Origin: JAHLMO01 sp038997305 | GTDB taxonomy: Archaea > Aenigmatarchaeota > Aenigmatarchaeia > CG10238-14 > SpSt-28 | Assembly (NCBI GenBank): GCA_038997305.1 | Contig: JAWAZZ010000009.1 | Coordinates: 1 to 22,716 of the forward strand | Direction of reading: 5' to 3' | DNA: 22,716 nt | Shown: positions 20,822 through 22,716 of the stretch, piece by piece | Numbering within the stretch: the first letter of the stretch is position 1 | Layout of the letters: each line of letters starts with the position of its first letter | Notes under the pieces: generated by a model | The model's input: the letters and a program-made list of their open reading frames with translations, nothing else | Databases searched by the model: none | What the model was told of the DNA's origin: nothing | Translations under genes and position numbers: made by a program

Positions 20822-21265
20822 TTATATTTTCACTCCAAAATATAAGATTAAAGTTAGTAATATGATAATTGTCATTGGTACTATTACAGATTGAAAAGGC
20901 ACAAAAACCTTTCCCTTATTTATTTTCCTCAGATATTTATCTAATAATTCTGCAGAAATTATTGCCAATATACCTAAAATATTTCCAAAGATAAATAAAT
21001 CAAAAATCCAGATTTTAGGAATATAGGTAATCATGTTTAGAGCATACATTGGATAATACGTTAAAAAGAAAAAGGCAAAAAATAAAATAACTTTCCTAAA
21101 TGGAAACCTAATTCTTCTCTTATCTAGTATTTTTATAGTAACTATGTATAAGGTCATTAACAGAGAACCAAACCATAAACCTATTATTAAATCACTTAAT
21201 CCTAGATATTTTGATAAAATACTTCCTCCAAGAATCAATGGTGGGCACAAAACAGGACAAACCAT
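20822..21265 (-). CDS. four-TM membrane protein with N-terminal CPVLCP motif
   Basis: The 147 residues begin MVCPVLCPPLILGG, with Cys3 and Cys7, followed by about four membrane segments (near 26-46, 57-77, 86-107 and 125-145). A family-like block KGKVFVPFQSVIVPM precedes the last segment. It starts 1 base after the stop of a membrane-anchored thioredoxin, so the two are translationally coupled. I recall short proteins of this type, with CPVC at the N terminus, next to thioredoxin-like genes in DPANN and candidate-phyla bacteria. It is not a VKOR or DsbB by motif or length. The best inference is a membrane thiol partner that passes electrons to or from the thioredoxin. Confidence 0.78.
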   Translation of the reverse strand: MVCPVLCPPLILGGSILSKYLGLSDLIIGLWFGSLLMTLYIVTIKILDKRRIRFPFRKVILFFAFFFLTYYPMYALNMITYIPKIWIFDLFIFGNILGILAIISAELLDKYLRKINKGKVFVPFQSVIVPMTIIILLTLILYFGVKI

Positions 21266-21266
21266 A

Positions 21267-21698
21267 TTATAAGCTCTCCAAATAATTAACTATTGGTAAA
21301 TCTCCTAAAATACATTTTCCATTATGATATAGGAAAGGTACACCAACACTATCTTCTCTTAACCCACAAATCTTTGCAGCTTCAAAGAGAAGTTTGGCAT
21401 TAGTCTCATTAAAGTAAACTTCTAACTTGATGATGTTTAATTTACTCTCTAATTCTGGTCTCTCTTTTAATATTTGGAACAAATTTTTACAATGTGGGCA
21501 TGTAGCACCCCAAAATAAAATTGATGTATTTTTATCTAAGTTTCTCAAATCGATAAATTGAGTCTGTAAAGATTCTGAAGAAGATTTATAGGAGGATTTA
21601 GAAAAGTAAAATACAGCAACTAAAGTTAAAGAAGCTATTATAATTGCAATAATTATTCCCAAGATTTTTAGGTTTAATTTTATTTTTGCGTCAGACAT
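21267..21698 (-). CDS. membrane-anchored thioredoxin-like protein
   Basis: The 143 residues start with one hydrophobic segment (about 12-33), which acts as a signal anchor. A Ser-rich linker and a thioredoxin-like domain follow. The active site is FWGATCPHCKNLF with Cys67 and Cys70. The cis-proline block is VGVPFLYHNGK (118-128), followed by CILGD. The CPHC dipeptide is the one found in DsbA-type oxidants, though the domain lacks the DsbA helical insert. Extra Cys111 and Cys129 could form a second pair. The domain most likely faces the outside. It is the first gene of a four-gene run; an AT-rich box (TTTAAATAT, about 24 bases upstream of the ATG) may be its promoter. Confidence 0.87.
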   Translation of the reverse strand: MSDAKIKLNLKILGIIIAIIIASLTLVAVFYFSKSSYKSSSESLQTQFIDLRNLDKNTSILFWGATCPHCKNLFQILKERPELESKLNIIKLEVYFNETNAKLLFEAAKICGLREDSVGVPFLYHNGKCILGDLPIVNYLESL

Positions 21699-21740
21699 AA
21701 AAATATAGATTATTAATATTTAAAGTTTTATATTTTGCAA

Positions 21741-21811
21741 TGCGCCGGCCGGGATTCGAACCCGGGCTACCGGCTTGGAAGGCCGGTGTCCTGCCTCTAG
21801 ACTACCGGCGC
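21741..21811 (-). tRNA. tRNA-Gly(UCC), no intron
   Basis: The acceptor GCGCCGG pairs with CCGGCGC, the D stem GTCT with GGAC, the anticodon stem CCGGC with GCCGG, and the T stem CCGGG with CCCGG around TTCGAAT. The loop CTTCCAA gives anticodon TCC, reading GGA and GGG. The discriminator is A and no CCA is encoded. It lies 36 bases after the aEF-2 stop on the same strand and could share that transcript. Confidence 0.96.
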
Positions 21812-21847
21812 TTATAAATTTAGTTTTCAAAATTAAAAAATTTAAAA

Positions 21848-22716
21848 TTAAGAAGCTTCTACTTCTGGTTTTGGAATTTCTTCTTTTAATCCTTTTCTTT
21901 TTCTTATTTCTAAAACTGTCTTTTCAAATAATTCTTTTGGAAGTTCTTCGTATGTAACTTCCATAATGCTATAGAAAGCTCTTCCACTACTTACACTTTT
22001 TAAAGAAGCATCTAATCCAAAACTTTCGCTTACAGGAATTTTTGCAATTATTACACCAGCACCGCTTTCTTCTTTTATTTCTAAAATTTGAGCTCTTCTT
22101 CTTTGCAGCTCATTAGTTATATCTCCAACTAACTCGTAAGGAACATCGATTCTTATTATTTGTTTTGGTTCATATAAGGTTGTTCCTGCCAATAACATAG
22201 CTTGTCTTATTCCCCATTTAAATGCTGGAATTATTTGTGCCGGTCCTCTGTGTACGGGATCTTCATGTAGCTCTGCATCGACAATCTTTACTTTCACTTT
22301 CATGCAAGGTTCTCTAGCTAATGGACCATCATCCATAGCTTCTTCGAAAGCTTTAATAACCATTTCTATTACCTCATTCATGAATTGTACACCTTTAGTT
22401 AAGTCAATAAGAATATTTTTATTGTGAATAGAAACTATGTTTTTAGCATCTTCTCTATCCATTCCCAATTTTATTAAAGTATCTATTAATTTCGGATCTT
22501 TTTTAGTTTTTAGATATAAGTGTTCTGGTAGCTCTCCTCTTACAAAAGCCTCATAAACACTGTCTTCTAAAGGTTCTACGACAATATAGAATTTGTTGTG
22601 TTTATTCGGACTTTTTGCTTCTACTGGCGAAGGAGTTTTGCCTTTTACAACTTCTCTATAAACAACTATTGGATTAGAAACAATAATATCGAATCCCATT
22701 TCCCTTAATTTTCTTT
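21848..22716 (-). CDS. fusA: translation elongation factor aEF-2, C-terminal part (5' end outside the window)
   Basis: The frame stays open past the window edge, and the Met at 22697-22699 is internal (it is preceded by RKLRE). The 288 residues seen cover domains III (end), IV and V of EF-2, the GTPase that translocates tRNAs. Markers are the SNPIVVYRE strand, the domain IV tip LHEDPVHRGPAQIIPA with the His in VHRG that receives diphthamide, and domain V with LYEPKQIIRIDVP, LQRRRAQI and SGRAFYSIMEV. The C-terminal tail EEIPKPEVEAS is short. The diphthamide His is kept, so diphthamide enzymes are expected elsewhere. tRNA-Gly follows on the same strand. Confidence 0.97.
   Translation of the reverse strand, partial: RKLREMGFDIIVSNPIVVYREVVKGKTPSPVEAKSPNKHNKFYIVVEPLEDSVYEAFVRGELPEHLYLKTKKDPKLIDTLIKLGMDREDAKNIVSIHNKNILIDLTKGVQFMNEVIEMVIKAFEEAMDDGPLAREPCMKVKVKIVDAELHEDPVHRGPAQIIPAFKWGIRQAMLLAGTTLYEPKQIIRIDVPYELVGDITNELQRRRAQILEIKEESGAGVIIAKIPVSESFGLDASLKSVSSGRAFYSIMEVTYEELPKELFEKTVLEIRKRKGLKEEIPKPEVEAS

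Noticed and set aside
20822..21265. VKOR or DsbB as identity of the four-TM protein
   Set aside because: No CxxC at the end of a helix bundle as in VKOR, no quinone-site pattern, and the cysteines are at residues 3 and 7, before the first membrane segment.

Overview
The window looks like a compact, AT-rich chromosome segment from a small-genome DPANN archaeon. A thermophilic member of the Nanoarchaeota (Nanobdellota) fits best. The reasons are: proteins rich in Lys, Ile, Glu and Asn; six very GC-rich tRNA genes in an AT-rich background; archaeal informational proteins (aRF1, aEF-2, uL30, Pcc1, TrmY, Mre11/Rad50); TATA boxes about 25 bases upstream of nearly leaderless starts; two tRNA introns at position 37/38; and tRNA-Ile(UAU), a rarity that I recall from Nanoarchaeum. 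No tRNA gene encodes CCA. No stretch longer than about 155 bases lacks a gene. Species-level assignment is not possible from the sequence alone.

Layout. Positions 1-5669: the end of an unknown gene, tRNA-Val(GAC), a minus-strand serS-pdaD-trmY operon, a 52-residue zinc ribbon, an MFS transporter and a hexose-phosphate mutase. Positions 5670-10589: tRNA-Ile(GAU), THEP1 NTPase, uL30, argS, a prepilin peptidase, Pcc1 (KEOPS), a TGS protein with a decayed GTPase domain, and intron-containing tRNA-Lys(UUU). Positions 10590-16529: an orphan coiled-coil protein with a hydrophobic segment, then a mre11-rad50-phosphoesterase operon. Positions 16530-19940: intron-containing tRNA-Ile(UAU), aRF1, a YbaK-type deacylase, a double dyad element and an AAA/DUF4143 ATPase. 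Positions 19941-22716: tRNA-Ser(GCU), a four-gene cysteine-rich cluster (membrane thioredoxin, four-TM CPVLCP protein, helical protein with a CC tail, 47-residue CC miniprotein), tRNA-Gly(UCC) and the end of aEF-2.

Most genes serve translation: charging (SerRS, ArgRS), proofreading (YbaK family), tRNA modification (TrmY at position 54, Pcc1/KEOPS at A37), elongation (aEF-2) and termination (aRF1). DNA-break processing (Mre11/Rad50) is the second theme. Sugar-phosphate metabolism, a type IV pilin/archaellin-processing protease and an MFS carrier point to a cell surface with glycans and filaments.

The strongest oddities are: (1) the release factor has GGW where every aRF1/eRF1 is expected to have GGQ; (2) the four-gene cluster near the right end looks like an uncharacterised membrane thiol-redox system, with a shared CC-ending helix in two of its proteins; (3) two 28-bp dyads lie one per three helical turns just upstream of the ATPase promoter; (4) the tRNA-Lys intron carries an exact complement of its own anticodon loop; and (5) packing is extreme, with divergent start codons 6 and 17 bp apart, tail-to-tail overlaps, and tRNA 3' ends touching stop codons.
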